Shown piece by piece: positions 1-7,246 of a DNA stretch of 9,489 bases. The position numbers and the translations under genes are program-made. The stretch covers positions 1 to 9,489 of the forward strand of contig JAAZNR010000026.1 in the NCBI GenBank assembly GCA_012798155.1. Reading direction: 5' to 3'. Numbering within the stretch: position 1 is the first letter of the stretch; each line of letters opens with the position of its first letter. This DNA is from Thermogutta sp. (GTDB lineage: Bacteria > Planctomycetota > Planctomycetia > Pirellulales > Thermoguttaceae). The notes under the pieces are model-generated. The model saw only the letters and a program-made list of their open reading frames with translations, was not told where the DNA came from and did no database searches.

Positions 1-18
1 CCTCTTCGATATTTCCAG

Positions 19-39
19 GGCCGGCTGCAAAGGCCGGCC
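19..39. other. GC-rich hairpin, possible 3' end signal of an upstream gene
   Basis: A perfect 7-bp inverted repeat, GGCCGGC (19-25) and GCCGGCC (33-39), with a 7-nt loop TGCAAAG. It lacks a following T-tract on either strand, so it is not a canonical intrinsic terminator. It could be a stem from an upstream transcript or chance pairing in GC-rich DNA. The stretch 1-98 otherwise shows no gene I can support. The + frame starting at base 1 is open to the TAA at 160 but runs into the MITE and has no recognisable protein character. Confidence 0.3.
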
Positions 40-97
40 GTCGCCGTCGGCAAGATCGGGCTGCCAAGCTCAAGCTACTCGCGTCGGCCTCGTTTCA

Positions 98-103
98 TTA
101 TGA
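98..103. repeat. Left copy of putative target-site duplication (TTATGA)
   Basis: TTATGA abuts the left terminal inverted repeat and recurs at 270-275 on the right side. A longer word, TTCATTATG, is also present at 94-102 and 276-284. If the element and one TTATGA copy are removed, the site becomes a short tandem repeat (TTCATTATGA followed by TTCATTATGT). Insertion into a tandem repeat is therefore possible and makes the exact duplication length slightly ambiguous. Confidence 0.6.
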
Positions 104-269
104 CTGGACTTTTGCAAACTGCTCCCCTCTCCCTCTGGGAGAGCGGCAGTGGGTAAGGGGTTGGTGAAGTGAGGCAATCACGGCAAGCCGTTTTCGCGCC
201 TAATTGCCCTCACCATAACCCTCTTCCAAGGCGGACGAGAACTTGTCACCACAATTTGCAAAAGTCCAG
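104..269. mobile_element. MITE-like non-autonomous element, 166 bp
   Basis: The ends are a perfect 15-bp inverted repeat: CTGGACTTTTGCAAA at 104-118 and TTTGCAAAAGTCCAG at 255-269. Outside them, TTATGA occurs at both edges (98-103 and 270-275), as expected for a 6-bp target-site duplication. The inside is built of nested palindromes: CTCTCCC/GGGAGAG (127-133 with 137-143), GTGAGGCAAT (169-178) against ATTGCCCTCAC (203-213) with one bulge, and a central hairpin ACGGC-AA-GCCGT (180-191). Nothing inside codes for a transposase, so the element would have to be moved in trans. Transposase family unknown. It lies directly before the helix-hairpin-helix gene and probably replaced or separated part of its upstream region. 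Confidence 0.75.
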
Positions 270-275
270 TTATGA
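270..275. repeat. Right copy of putative target-site duplication (TTATGA)
   Basis: Exact copy of the 98-103 hexamer, immediately outside the right terminal inverted repeat. The pair supports insertion by a cut-and-paste type transposase. Confidence 0.6.
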
Positions 276-324
276 TTCATTATGTGTGATGCAAGCCGAT
301 CGTGAAGGTAAGCGGCGCCGAATC

Positions 325-861
325 ATGCGTCACGGCGATCGCCACGATGGCACCGGCGGAACCAGGGCACGGGGAGCGGCGATCTTGGTCGGAACTGACC
401 GCAAGCTTCGGCAACGAAGGTCTCCCGTGTGGGTGCCGTGGTGGATAGCCCGCGAGCAAGTGCCGCTGGCGATCTCCCTGGCGCTGGCCTGGCTGGGCGT
501 CGTGCTATGGTGGGTTTTGCACGGCGGATGTTCCGGACGAACCATCGATTTCGACCAAGCCTCCCCGCTGCGCGCGGAGTTTCGCGTGGACGTCAACGCG
601 GCCGACTGGCCCGAGTTCGCGCAGCTCCCCGGTGTGGGTGAAACCCTCGCGCGGCGGATCGTGGAATACCGAGCCTCGCACGGTCCGTTCCAATCCCTTC
701 AAGAGTTGCGGCGGGTTTCGGGGATCGGGGTGAAAACACTGGATCGAATCATGCCTTTTCTGGTGATCGATCCCCCTTCAAGGCTGCCTCCGTCGAAACA
801 GGAGGTCAAAATCGAGCAGGGCGCCTTGCGGACTGATCTTTTTCATGGGGCAAATCGCTGA
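325..861 (+). CDS. Membrane-anchored helix-hairpin-helix (ComEA-like) protein
   Basis: With ATG 325 the product is 178 aa. It has a basic N-terminal tail (residues 1-45, many Arg/Lys), one transmembrane helix (about 46-66, VPLAISLALAWLGVVLWWVL) and a C-terminal pair of helix-hairpin-helix motifs (about 88-148) with hairpins LPGVGE and VSGIGV. The opening VDVNAADW...F..LPGVG is the usual ComEA-type start. Known for the family: such domains bind duplex DNA without sequence specificity, and ComEA is the DNA receptor in natural transformation. Many genomes carry short ComEA-like proteins of unproven role, and no other competence gene is visible here. The basic tail before the helix predicts a cytoplasmic N-terminus and an outside DNA-binding domain. 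The start is uncertain: ATG 289 gives 190 aa, while GTG 427 has a better ribosome site (GAAGG 416-420, 6 nt spacing) and gives 144 aa starting just before the helix. The frame stays open upstream into the MITE, but that part is not protein-like. Confidence 0.82.
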   Translation: MRHGDRHDGTGGTRARGAAILVGTDRKLRQRRSPVWVPWWIAREQVPLAISLALAWLGVVLWWVLHGGCSGRTIDFDQASPLRAEFRVDVNAADWPEFAQLPGVGETLARRIVEYRASHGPFQSLQELRRVSGIGVKTLDRIMPFLVIDPPSRLPPSKQEVKIEQGALRTDLFHGANR

Positions 862-911
862 GCGCGGCCAAAAATCTGCGCCTCCCAGCGTGTTTGACGG
901 CGAGGGGAAAC

Positions 912-940
912 TTATCCTACGGAATCAATTAGAGTAGAAT
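912..940 (+). promoter_or_regulatory. Possible sigma-70-type promoter for the gltB leader
   Basis: TAGAAT (935-940) is a good -10 hexamer. A weak -35, TTATCC (912-917), lies 17 bp upstream. It is the most AT-rich patch in the 862-1234 intergenic region. Transcription from here would give a leader of roughly 290 nt before gltB. A TTGACG at 894-899 is also present but is spaced too closely to TATCCT (913-918) for a normal promoter. Prediction by eye only. Confidence 0.25.
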
Positions 941-971
941 TAGGCAAGCACGGTACGAACCTTTTGGTCCC

Positions 972-995
972 GGCCGACGTCTCTTGGGATCGGCC
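972..995 (+). other. Leader hairpin
   Basis: GGCCGA (972-977) pairs with TCGGCC (990-995) around a 12-nt loop. It sits in the untranslated leader between the helix-hairpin-helix gene and gltB, upstream of the possible leader ORF. There is no T-tract, so it is not a terminator by itself. It may simply be part of leader RNA folding. Confidence 0.25.
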
Positions 996-1012
996 TGAAG
1001 CGGCATACCTCC

Positions 1013-1018
1013 AGGGGG
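1013..1018 (+). promoter_or_regulatory. Shine-Dalgarno-like site of the gltB leader ORF
   Basis: AGGGGG followed by TG (one mismatch to AGGAGGTG) ends 7 nt before the ATG at 1026. It is the only good ribosome-binding site in the region before gltB. The gltB start at 1235 itself is preceded by a T-run and has none. Confidence 0.4.
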
Positions 1019-1025
1019 TGGGCAA

Positions 1026-1238
1026 ATGATCGCCGGCGATCACTCCGCGCGGCCCGCAACGACGGCTTGCCCCCCCATCAGGCTCCGATTCTTAGAAGCT
1101 TCACGACTCGCGACCCGCTTTTCCGGTCATCCCACGGGTTGCCGGACGTGGGCGGAAGAGGGCGTCAGCGGAAGAGAAGGCAAGAAGGTCGGTATCGCCC
1201 GTCCCAGCGACGCGGCTCTTTTTTTATCGGACACATGA
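1026..1238 (+). CDS. Possible 70-codon leader ORF, stop overlapping the gltB start
   Basis: This ATG has a Shine-Dalgarno-like AGGGGGTG 7 nt upstream. The frame runs 70 codons to a TGA (1236-1238) that overlaps the gltB ATG (1235-1237) as ATGA, the classic arrangement for translational coupling. The peptide starts MIAGDHSARP and ends AALFLSDT. It is Arg/Gly/Ala-rich with no domain, signal peptide or membrane segment that I recognise. Third-position GC is moderately high but does not prove coding. Its last codons run through the terminator-like hairpin at 1197-1225, so ribosomes translating it would disrupt that hairpin in the RNA. It could be a real leader peptide, a small gene, or a chance ORF in GC-rich DNA. 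Confidence 0.33.
   Translation: MIAGDHSARPATTACPPIRLRFLEASRLATRFSGHPTGCRTWAEEGVSGREGKKVGIARPSDAALFLSDT
1027..1042. promoter_or_regulatory. Perfect 16-bp palindrome at the leader ORF start
   Basis: TGATCGCCGGCGATCA is perfectly self-complementary. As DNA it could be an operator for a dimeric regulator. As RNA it would form a 6-bp stem with a CCGG loop that includes the U and G of the leader ORF start codon (1026-1028). Short GC-rich palindromes occur by chance, so the role is speculative. Confidence 0.3.
1144..1204 (+). promoter_or_regulatory. Candidate antiterminator pairing in the gltB leader
   Basis: GGAC (1144-1147) and GGGCGG (1150-1155), separated by a bulged GT, can pair with UCGCCCGUCC (1195-1204): ten pairs including one G-U. 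This uses the whole 5' arm of the terminator-like hairpin (1197-1203), so the two structures exclude each other. By simple pair counting the alternative is at least as strong as the terminator. It may still be fortuitous, because GC-rich leaders offer many pairings. Confidence 0.3.
1197..1225 (+). terminator. gltB leader: Terminator-like hairpin plus T7 tract just before gltB (candidate attenuator)
   Basis: GCCCGTC (1197-1203) pairs with GACG-c-GGC (1209-1216, one bulged C at 1213) around a 5-nt loop CCAGC. It is followed by TC and seven Ts (1219-1225). This has the shape of an intrinsic terminator. The T-tract ends 9 nt before the gltB ATG, leaving no room for a separate promoter unless gltB is leaderless. 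If active, it would therefore act as an attenuator of gltB rather than as the end of the upstream gene. An alternative pairing that would block it is described at 1144-1155. Confidence 0.5.
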
Positions 1239-4200
1239 CGGTAGACCCACGCACGATGGAAAAGCAAGCTATCCGCCCGCGACAGATGTACGCTCCGGAA
1301 TTCGAGCACGATGCCTGCGGCGTCGGCGCGGTGGTGAACATTTCGGGCGCCCGAGAACACCGCATTCTGGAGTTGGGGAAGCGGATTCTCATCAATCTCA
1401 TGCATCGCGGGGCCGCCGTCGCCGACGAGACGACGGGGGATGGGGCGGGCATCCTCTTCCAGATTCCGCACGATTTCTTTCTCGAAGTCGCCGAGGAGAA
1501 CCACTTCGCCTTGCCCGACCGCGGCCGTTACGGCGTGGCCATGACTTTCCTGCCGCGGAACGACGCCGCACGCACGCGGAGCGAGGCGATCTTCGAGTCG
1601 GAAGTCGTGCGGGAAGGCTTGAAGATTCTCGGCCGGCGCGAGGTGCCCACGTGCAACGGCTGCCTTGGTCCCATCGCCAAGTCCGCGGAGCCGCTGATTT
1701 ATCAGTTCTTCTTGGAAGGCGGAGGACTGCACGGCGATGATCTGGAACGCCGCCTGTTCGTCATCCGCAAGCGGACCGAGCACCGCGTGCGGCGGGAGTT
1801 GGGCATCGAGGCCGCAGACTTCTACATCCCATCCTTGTCCTCCCTTACGATCATTTACAAGGGCATGTTCTTGGCGCCGCAATTGGCCGCCTACTATCCG
1901 GATTTGAGTGACGAACGGGTCCGCTCCGCCCTGGCGATCGTGCATCAGCGTTACAGCACGAATACGTTTCCCAGTTGGAAGCTCGCCCAACCCTTCCGCA
2001 TGGTCGCTCACAACGGCGAGATCAACACGCTTCGGGGTAACATCAGCCATTTGGCGGCCCACGAGAAGAAGCTGGCGTCCCCGCTACTGCCGCGGGAGAT
2101 GAGCGACATTTTGCCCGTCGTCGAGCCGGGGGGGAGCGATTCCGCCGCGTTCGACAACTGCATGGAACTGCTGGTCCGCGCGGGACGCTCCGCCCCTCAT
2201 GCCCTGATGATGATGGTGCCGGAGGCCTTCGGTCCCCGCTACCACATCAGCATCGATAAGCGGGCCTTTTACGAGTATCACGCCGCGATCATGGAGCCCT
2301 GGGACGGACCCGCGGCCTTGATCTTCACGGACGGACGCCTGGTGGGCGGCACGCTCGACCGGAACGGTTTGCGGCCCTGCCGGTACCTGGTTACGGACGA
2401 CGGTCTGGCGGTGCTGGCGAGCGAAACCGGCGTCGTGGACTTTCCCATCGAGCGCGTTCGGGAAAAGGGGCGACTTCAGCCCGGCCGGATGTTTTTGGTG
2501 GATACGGTCGAGCAACGGATCATCCCGGACAATGAGATCAAGGGCAACATTTCGCGGCGGCGTCCCTACCGCCGCTGGCTTCAACAGAACCGCATCGAAT
2601 TGCGGGGGCTGTTTTCGCCCGCCCACGAGGAAGAGTACCATCCGGAGACCTTGAACCGCCGGTTGCGGCTGTTCGGTTACACCGGGGAGGACTTGAGCCT
2701 GATTATCGGCCCGATGGCCCGCGACGCTCAGGAACCCGTCGGCTCGATGGGCAACGACGCGGCCTTGCCGATCATTTCCCAGCGGCCCAAGCTCCTCTTT
2801 GCGTATTTCAAACAGCTCTTCGCGCAGGTCACCAACCCGCCCATCGACCCCTTCCGCGAGGGGCTGGTGATGTCGCTGATGGCCTTTGCGGGAAAGCAGC
2901 GGAATCTCTTGGACGAGACGCCGGAGCACTGCCGGCAGCTCAAGTTGCCGCATCCCATCCTGACCAACGAGGACGTGGCGCGGCTGCGGCAGGCGAATCA
3001 CCCGGATTTGAAGACCGCCACCATCCCGGCGCTGTTTCCGGTCGATCAGGCCCATCCCGGCGCGGCGTTGCGCGAGGCCCTGGATCGAATGCTGGAACAT
3101 GCCGAACAAGCGATCCGGGACGGGGCATCCTTGCTGATTATCAGCGATCGCGCCGCCGACGAGCGGCACGCCCCGATTCCGTCGCTCCTGGCGACCTCGG
3201 CCCTGCACCATGGGTTGCTGCGGCGACGGCTCCGCGACGAGGTGGGCTTCGTCGTGGAAAGCGGCGAACCGCGCGAGGTCATGCACTTCTGCCTGCTCTG
3301 CGGCTACGGCGCCAACGCCGTCAATCCCTATCTGGCCTTCGAGGCCATCCAAAAGCTCCACCGCGAAGGCGACTTGCCGACGATCCCCAGCGTCGATGAG
3401 GCCATCGACCAATACGTCACCGCGGTCAATAAGGGCATTCTCAAGACGATGTCCAAGATGGGCATCTCGACCCTCCGCAGCTACCACGCGGCCCAGCAGT
3501 TCGAGGCGGTGGGGCTTCAATCCCTTCTGGTGGAACGCTACTTCACGGGCACGCCGTCACGCATCGAGGGGTTGGGGTTGGAGGAAATCGCCCAGGAATC
3601 GCTGAAACGGCACGCCGACGCCTTTGGGGCCCGGATGCCGGGGCAGCTTCCGCTGGATTTCGGCGGCGAATATCTGGAGCGCGTCGATGGCGAATATCAC
3701 CTTTGGAACGCCGAGACCGTCACCAAGCTTCAGCATGCGGTGATGGAGAACTCGTGGGAAAAGTATCTGGAGTTCGCCGAGCGGGTCAATCGCCAAAACC
3801 GTGATTTGTGCACCCTGCGGGGATTGTTCGAATTCGAGCCGGGCGACCCCGTGCCTCTGGATGAAGTGGAACCGGTCCGGGAGATCGTCAAGCGGTTTTA
3901 CACGGGCGCCATGTCGCACGGTTCCATCAGCGCCGAGGCGCACGAGGCGTTGGCCTTGGCGATGAACCGTCTGGGGGCGATGTCGAATACCGGTGAGGGC
4001 GGGGAAGACCCCCGCCGCTATCGGCCCGGACCGAACGGCGAAACCACCAATTGCGGGATCAAACAAGTCGCCAGCGCTCGCTTCGGCGTCACGATCGAGT
4101 ATCTCTCTCAGGCCAAGATTCTGCAAATCAAGATGGCGCAGGGCGCCAAGCCGGGCGAGGGCGGGCAACTGCCGGGACACAAGGTCACGGAGGAAATCGC

Positions 4201-5815
4201 GCGCTTGCGGCATGCCACCCCGGGCGTGTCCCTGATTTCTCCTCCCCCGCATCACGACATCTACTCCATCGAGGACCTGGCCCAATTGATCTACGACCTG
4301 AAATGCGCGAATCCCAACGCCAAGGTCTCGGTCAAGCTGGTGGCGGAGGTGGGAGTGGGGACCGTCGCCGCCGGGGTCGCCAAGGGAAACGCCGATGAGG
4401 TCTTGATCAGCGGTCACGACGGCGGAACCGGAGCCAGCCCGCTGTCTTCCATCAAGCACGCGGGCATCCCCTGGGAGTTGGGCCTGGCCGAGACGCAGCA
4501 AACGCTTCTGCTGAACGGGCTGCGGGATCGCATCGTGGTGCAAGTGGACGGGCAAATGCGGACCGGGCGCGACGTCGTCATCGGCGCCCTCTTGGGGGCC
4601 GAGCGATTCGGCTTCGGCACCGCCGCCCTGGTCTCCCTCGGTTGCATCTTGATGCGGAAGTGCCATCTGGGAACGTGTCCCGTCGGCATCGCCACGCAAC
4701 GGCGAGATCTCCGGGATCGATTCGCGGGAAAGGCCGAATACCTGGTGCGATATCTGATCTTCGTGGCCGAGGAAATCCGCATGATCATGGCGCAACTCGG
4801 CTTTCGCACGTTCGATGAGATGGTAGGGCGAACGGACCGGTTGAAGGTTCGGTCCGCCGTCGATCATTGGAAGGCCAAGGGATTGGACTTCTCCGCCGTG
4901 TTGGCGCAACCCGAGATTCCCCCCGGCGCCCCGAGACGCTGCGTGCGCCCTCAGACCGATAAACACCAGGATCGTTTGGACGAGAAACTGTTACCGAAGT
5001 TGCGGGAAGCGCTTGAAGGGAAACGTTCCATCCGCATGGAGTTGCCGATCCGCAACACGGATCGGACCGTGGGGACGACCCTGAGCTACCACGTGGTGCG
5101 GCGGCACGGAGCACAAGGTCTGCCCGAGGATTCCATCCATCTGGTGTTTCGCGGCTCCGCCGGGCAAAGCTTCGGCGCGTTTCTGGCTCCCGGAATCACC
5201 CTGGAATTGATCGGTGACGCCAACGACTATTTGGGAAAGGGGTTGTCCGGCGGCAAGATCATCGTGCGGACTCCGGAGGGAGCGCCCTTCGATCCCGCCG
5301 AGAACGTCATCGTGGGCAACACCCTGCTGTACGGCGCCACTTCGGGAGAAGTCTTCATCAACGGCGCGGCAGGCGAGCGGTTCGCCGTCCGCAATAGCGG
5401 CGCCGTGGCCGTGGTGGAAGGCCTGGGCGACCACGGGTGCGAGTACATGACCGGCGGCACGGTCGTGGTTCTAGGAAAAACGGGACGCAATTTCGCCGCC
5501 GGCATGAGCGGCGGCATCGCCTACGTCTTGGACGAACATCAATTGTTCGACACGCTTTGCAATCTGGACATGGTGGACATCGAGACCGTCTACGCGGCCG
5601 ATGACCAGCGCGAGCTGCGGCGGTTGATCGAAAGGCACGAGAGCCTGACGGGCAGCCGCCGGGCCAGGCAAATCCTGGATCTGTGGCCCGCCATGATCGG
5701 CCGATTCGTGAAGGTCATCCCGATCGAGTTCCGCAAGGCCATGGAGAGGATTCGCCAGCAGGAACAGGCCCGCGCCGAGCAGCCGCCGACGACGGAGGAG
5801 GTCTTCAGTGGGTAA
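1235..5815 (+). CDS. gltB: Glutamate synthase (NADPH-type), large (alpha) subunit
   Basis: This subunit carries out glutamine hydrolysis and glutamate formation: ammonia released from glutamine is channelled to 2-oxoglutarate at an FMN site. It is 1526 aa, normal for bacterial GltB. Domains in order: class II glutaminase from the catalytic Cys28 (DACGVG, which becomes the N-terminus after propeptide removal), with HQRYSTNTFPSW near 236 and NGLRPCRY near 375; a central domain (about 460-770, with QVTNPPIDPFRE); the FMN-binding synthase domain (about 800-1190, with SHGSISAEAHEAL near 893 and GHDGGTGASP near 1060); the [3Fe-4S] cysteines C1137, C1143 and C1148, whose CX5CX4C spacing matches the characterised enzyme; and the C-terminal GXGXG beta-helix domain (about 1250-1480). 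No key residue is missing. ATG 1235 was chosen because it gives a short propeptide and overlaps the leader ORF stop. ATG 1256 (1519 aa) is the alternative, and the TTG at 1067 adds 56 unlikely residues. The gene overlaps gltD by 8 bp. Confidence 0.97.
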   Translation: MTVDPRTMEKQAIRPRQMYAPEFEHDACGVGAVVNISGAREHRILELGKRILINLMHRGAAVADETTGDGAGILFQIPHDFFLEVAEENHFALPDRGRYGVAMTFLPRNDAARTRSEAIFESEVVREGLKILGRREVPTCNGCLGPIAKSAEPLIYQFFLEGGGLHGDDLERRLFVIRKRTEHRVRRELGIEAADFYIPSLSSLTIIYKGMFLAPQLAAYYPDLSDERVRSALAIVHQRYSTNTFPSWKLAQPFRMVAHNGEINTLRGNISHLAAHEKKLASPLLPREMSDILPVVEPGGSDSAAFDNCMELLVRAGRSAPHALMMMVPEAFGPRYHISIDKRAFYEYHAAIMEPWDGPAALIFTDGRLVGGTLDRNGLRPCRYLVTDDGLAVLASETGVVDFPIERVREKGRLQPGRMFLVDTVEQRIIPDNEIKGNISRRRPYRRWLQQNRIELRGLFSPAHEEEYHPETLNRRLRLFGYTGEDLSLIIGPMARDAQEPVGSMGNDAALPIISQRPKLLFAYFKQLFAQVTNPPIDPFREGLVMSLMAFAGKQRNLLDETPEHCRQLKLPHPILTNEDVARLRQANHPDLKTATIPALFPVDQAHPGAALREALDRMLEHAEQAIRDGASLLIISDRAADERHAPIPSLLATSALHHGLLRRRLRDEVGFVVESGEPREVMHFCLLCGYGANAVNPYLAFEAIQKLHREGDLPTIPSVDEAIDQYVTAVNKGILKTMSKMGISTLRSYHAAQQFEAVGLQSLLVERYFTGTPSRIEGLGLEEIAQESLKRHADAFGARMPGQLPLDFGGEYLERVDGEYHLWNAETVTKLQHAVMENSWEKYLEFAERVNRQNRDLCTLRGLFEFEPGDPVPLDEVEPVREIVKRFYTGAMSHGSISAEAHEALALAMNRLGAMSNTGEGGEDPRRYRPGPNGETTNCGIKQVASARFGVTIEYLSQAKILQIKMAQGAKPGEGGQLPGHKVTEEIARLRHATPGVSLISPPPHHDIYSIEDLAQLIYDLKCANPNAKVSVKLVAEVGVGTVAAGVAKGNADEVLISGHDGGTGASPLSSIKHAGIPWELGLAETQQTLLLNGLRDRIVVQVDGQMRTGRDVVIGALLGAERFGFGTAALVSLGCILMRKCHLGTCPVGIATQRRDLRDRFAGKAEYLVRYLIFVAEEIRMIMAQLGFRTFDEMVGRTDRLKVRSAVDHWKAKGLDFSAVLAQPEIPPGAPRRCVRPQTDKHQDRLDEKLLPKLREALEGKRSIRMELPIRNTDRTVGTTLSYHVVRRHGAQGLPEDSIHLVFRGSAGQSFGAFLAPGITLELIGDANDYLGKGLSGGKIIVRTPEGAPFDPAENVIVGNTLLYGATSGEVFINGAAGERFAVRNSGAVAVVEGLGDHGCEYMTGGTVVVLGKTGRNFAAGMSGGIAYVLDEHQLFDTLCNLDMVDIETVYAADDQRELRRLIERHESLTGSRRARQILDLWPAMIGRFVKVIPIEFRKAMERIRQQEQARAEQPPTTEEVFSG
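5794..5801 (+). promoter_or_regulatory. Strong Shine-Dalgarno of gltD inside the end of gltB
   Basis: GGAGGAGG ends 6 nt before the GTG at 5808 and lies within the last codons of gltB. It fixes the gltD start and ensures reinitiation within the overlapping gltBD transcript. Confidence 0.85.
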
Positions 5816-7235
5816 TCCGACCGGCTTCATCGAATTTCCGCGAGTGCAATTGCCGCACCGGCCCGTCAGCGAGAGGATTCGCGATTGGCGCGAATTCGAC
5901 TTGCCGTTGGCGGAAAGGGTCTTGAACGAGCAAGCCGCGCGCTGCATGGATTGCGGGATACCGTTCTGCCACATGGCGGGGTGTCCCGTTTTGAATCGCA
6001 TTCCCGAGTTCAATGACTTGGTGTACCGCGGCAAATGGGCGAGCGCGGCGGAGAATCTCCACTCGACGAACAATTTTCCGGAATTCACGGGCCGGGTCTG
6101 TCCCGCCCCCTGCGAGGCCGCTTGCACCCTTTCCATCAACGCCGAGCCGGTGCACATCAAGCACATCGAGTACCAAATCGCGGAATGGGCGTTTCGCGAG
6201 CGGTGGATTCGGCCGTTGAAGCCCGCCTCGCGGAGCGGAAAACGCGTCGCCATCATCGGCTCTGGGCCGGCCGGCCTGGCCGCGGCGCAGCAACTCAACC
6301 GCTTCGGCCACGAGGCCATCGTATTCGAGAAGTCGGACCGGATCGGCGGCTTGTTGCGGTACGGCATTCCGGACTTCAAACTCGAGAAGTTCATTATCGA
6401 CCGCCGCCTGGAGCAGATGGTGGCGGAAGGCGTTCGTTTCGAACCCAACGTCTGCGCGGGGCGCGACCTTTCCGCCGACTATCTCAAGCGGTCTTTCGAC
6501 GTGATTCTGCTAGCCATGGGAGCGGGCAAGCCGCGAACGCTGAACGTGCCGGGCGCCGACGCGGACGGGGTCCACTTCGCGATGGACTTTTTGACGCAGC
6601 AGAATCGCCGCGTGGCGGGTGATCCCCTTCCCGCCGATGGGCCGGCCGCCATTTACGCCCGCGATAAGCATGTCGTCGTGATCGGCGGCGGCGACACCGG
6701 CAGCGATTGCGTGGGCACGTCGATTCGGCAAGGGGCCAAATCGGTCCTCCAGATCGAGATTCTGCCCAAGCCGCCGGAGGGCAAAAACCCCGAAACGCCC
6801 TGGCCGCTCTGGCCGCGGATCATGCGGACCTCGTCCTCTCACGAAGAAGGTTGCGAGCGGCGCTGGAGCGTCCTCACGAAGGCCCTTGCCGTCCACAACG
6901 GCCGCGTCACGCATCTGCACGGGTGCGAGGTGGAATGGTATCGCAGTGCGGAAGGCTGGCAAATGCGCGAAAAGCCGGGAACGGAATTCAGCGTCCCCGC
7001 CGACCTCGTGCTGCTGGCGATGGGCTTCGTCCACGTGGACGCCGAGGGCTTGATCGAGCAACTCGGCGTGGATCGCGACCGCCGGGGCAACGTGCTCGTG
7101 AATAACTGGATGACTTCCGTCTCCGGGGTCTTCGCGGCGGGCGACACCGTCCGGGGGGCCTCGCTGGTCGTCCATGCCATCTATCAGGGCCGCCAGGCGG
7201 CTCAAGCGATCCATCAGTTCGTGCTCGATTCCTGA
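5808..7235 (+). CDS. gltD: Glutamate synthase (NADPH-type), small (beta) subunit
   Basis: GltD takes electrons from NADPH onto FAD and passes them through iron-sulfur centres to the FMN of GltB. It is 475 aa, a normal length. The N-terminal part carries two cysteine clusters of the GltD/dihydropyrimidine dehydrogenase type: C46, C49, C54 and C59 (CMDCGIPFCHMAGCP), and C98, C102 and C106 (VCPAPCEAAC). The FAD Rossmann motif GSGPAG is at 151-156, followed by the GGLLRYGIPDFKL block. The NADPH Rossmann motif GGGDTG is at 293-298. The C-terminal FAD contact GVFAAGDTVRGASLVVHAI includes G445-D446. It starts at GTG 5808, which has a strong Shine-Dalgarno and overlaps the gltB stop by 8 bp, so both subunits are made from one transcript in linked amounts. 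No truncation or frameshift is seen. The family also contains stand-alone GltD-like oxidoreductases, but the adjacent intact gltB makes the true subunit assignment firm. Confidence 0.97.
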   Translation: MGNPTGFIEFPRVQLPHRPVSERIRDWREFDLPLAERVLNEQAARCMDCGIPFCHMAGCPVLNRIPEFNDLVYRGKWASAAENLHSTNNFPEFTGRVCPAPCEAACTLSINAEPVHIKHIEYQIAEWAFRERWIRPLKPASRSGKRVAIIGSGPAGLAAAQQLNRFGHEAIVFEKSDRIGGLLRYGIPDFKLEKFIIDRRLEQMVAEGVRFEPNVCAGRDLSADYLKRSFDVILLAMGAGKPRTLNVPGADADGVHFAMDFLTQQNRRVAGDPLPADGPAAIYARDKHVVVIGGGDTGSDCVGTSIRQGAKSVLQIEILPKPPEGKNPETPWPLWPRIMRTSSSHEEGCERRWSVLTKALAVHNGRVTHLHGCEVEWYRSAEGWQMREKPGTEFSVPADLVLLAMGFVHVDAEGLIEQLGVDRDRRGNVLVNNWMTSVSGVFAAGDTVRGASLVVHAIYQGRQAAQAIHQFVLDS

Positions 7236-7246
7236 ACGGGCAGACC

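Noticed and set aside
1..160. Open frame from base 1 to the TAA at 160 as the tail of a gene broken by the MITE
   Set aside because: The translation shows no recognisable domain, and any open stretch of this length in GC-rich DNA is common. There is not enough sequence to support a truncated gene.
1155..1178. Classical amino-acid attenuation of gltB through Glu codons in the leader ORF
   Set aside because: Only three scattered Glu codons (1155-1160 and 1176-1178) and no Gln codons are present. Stalling there would mask the antiterminator arm and reduce gltB when glutamate is scarce, the opposite of what is expected.
1067..1234. N-terminal extension of gltB from TTG 1067
   Set aside because: It would add 56 Arg-rich residues before the glutaminase propeptide and has no ribosome site. 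It would also run through the terminator-like hairpin, and GltB propeptides are short.
2084..4966. Two long minus-strand open frames (2084-3520 and 3557-4966) antisense to gltB
   Set aside because: They are shadows of the high-GC codon bias of gltB. The translations are Arg/Gln/Gly/His-rich with no domain or motif and no credible ribosome site, while the plus strand encodes an unmistakable intact GltB.
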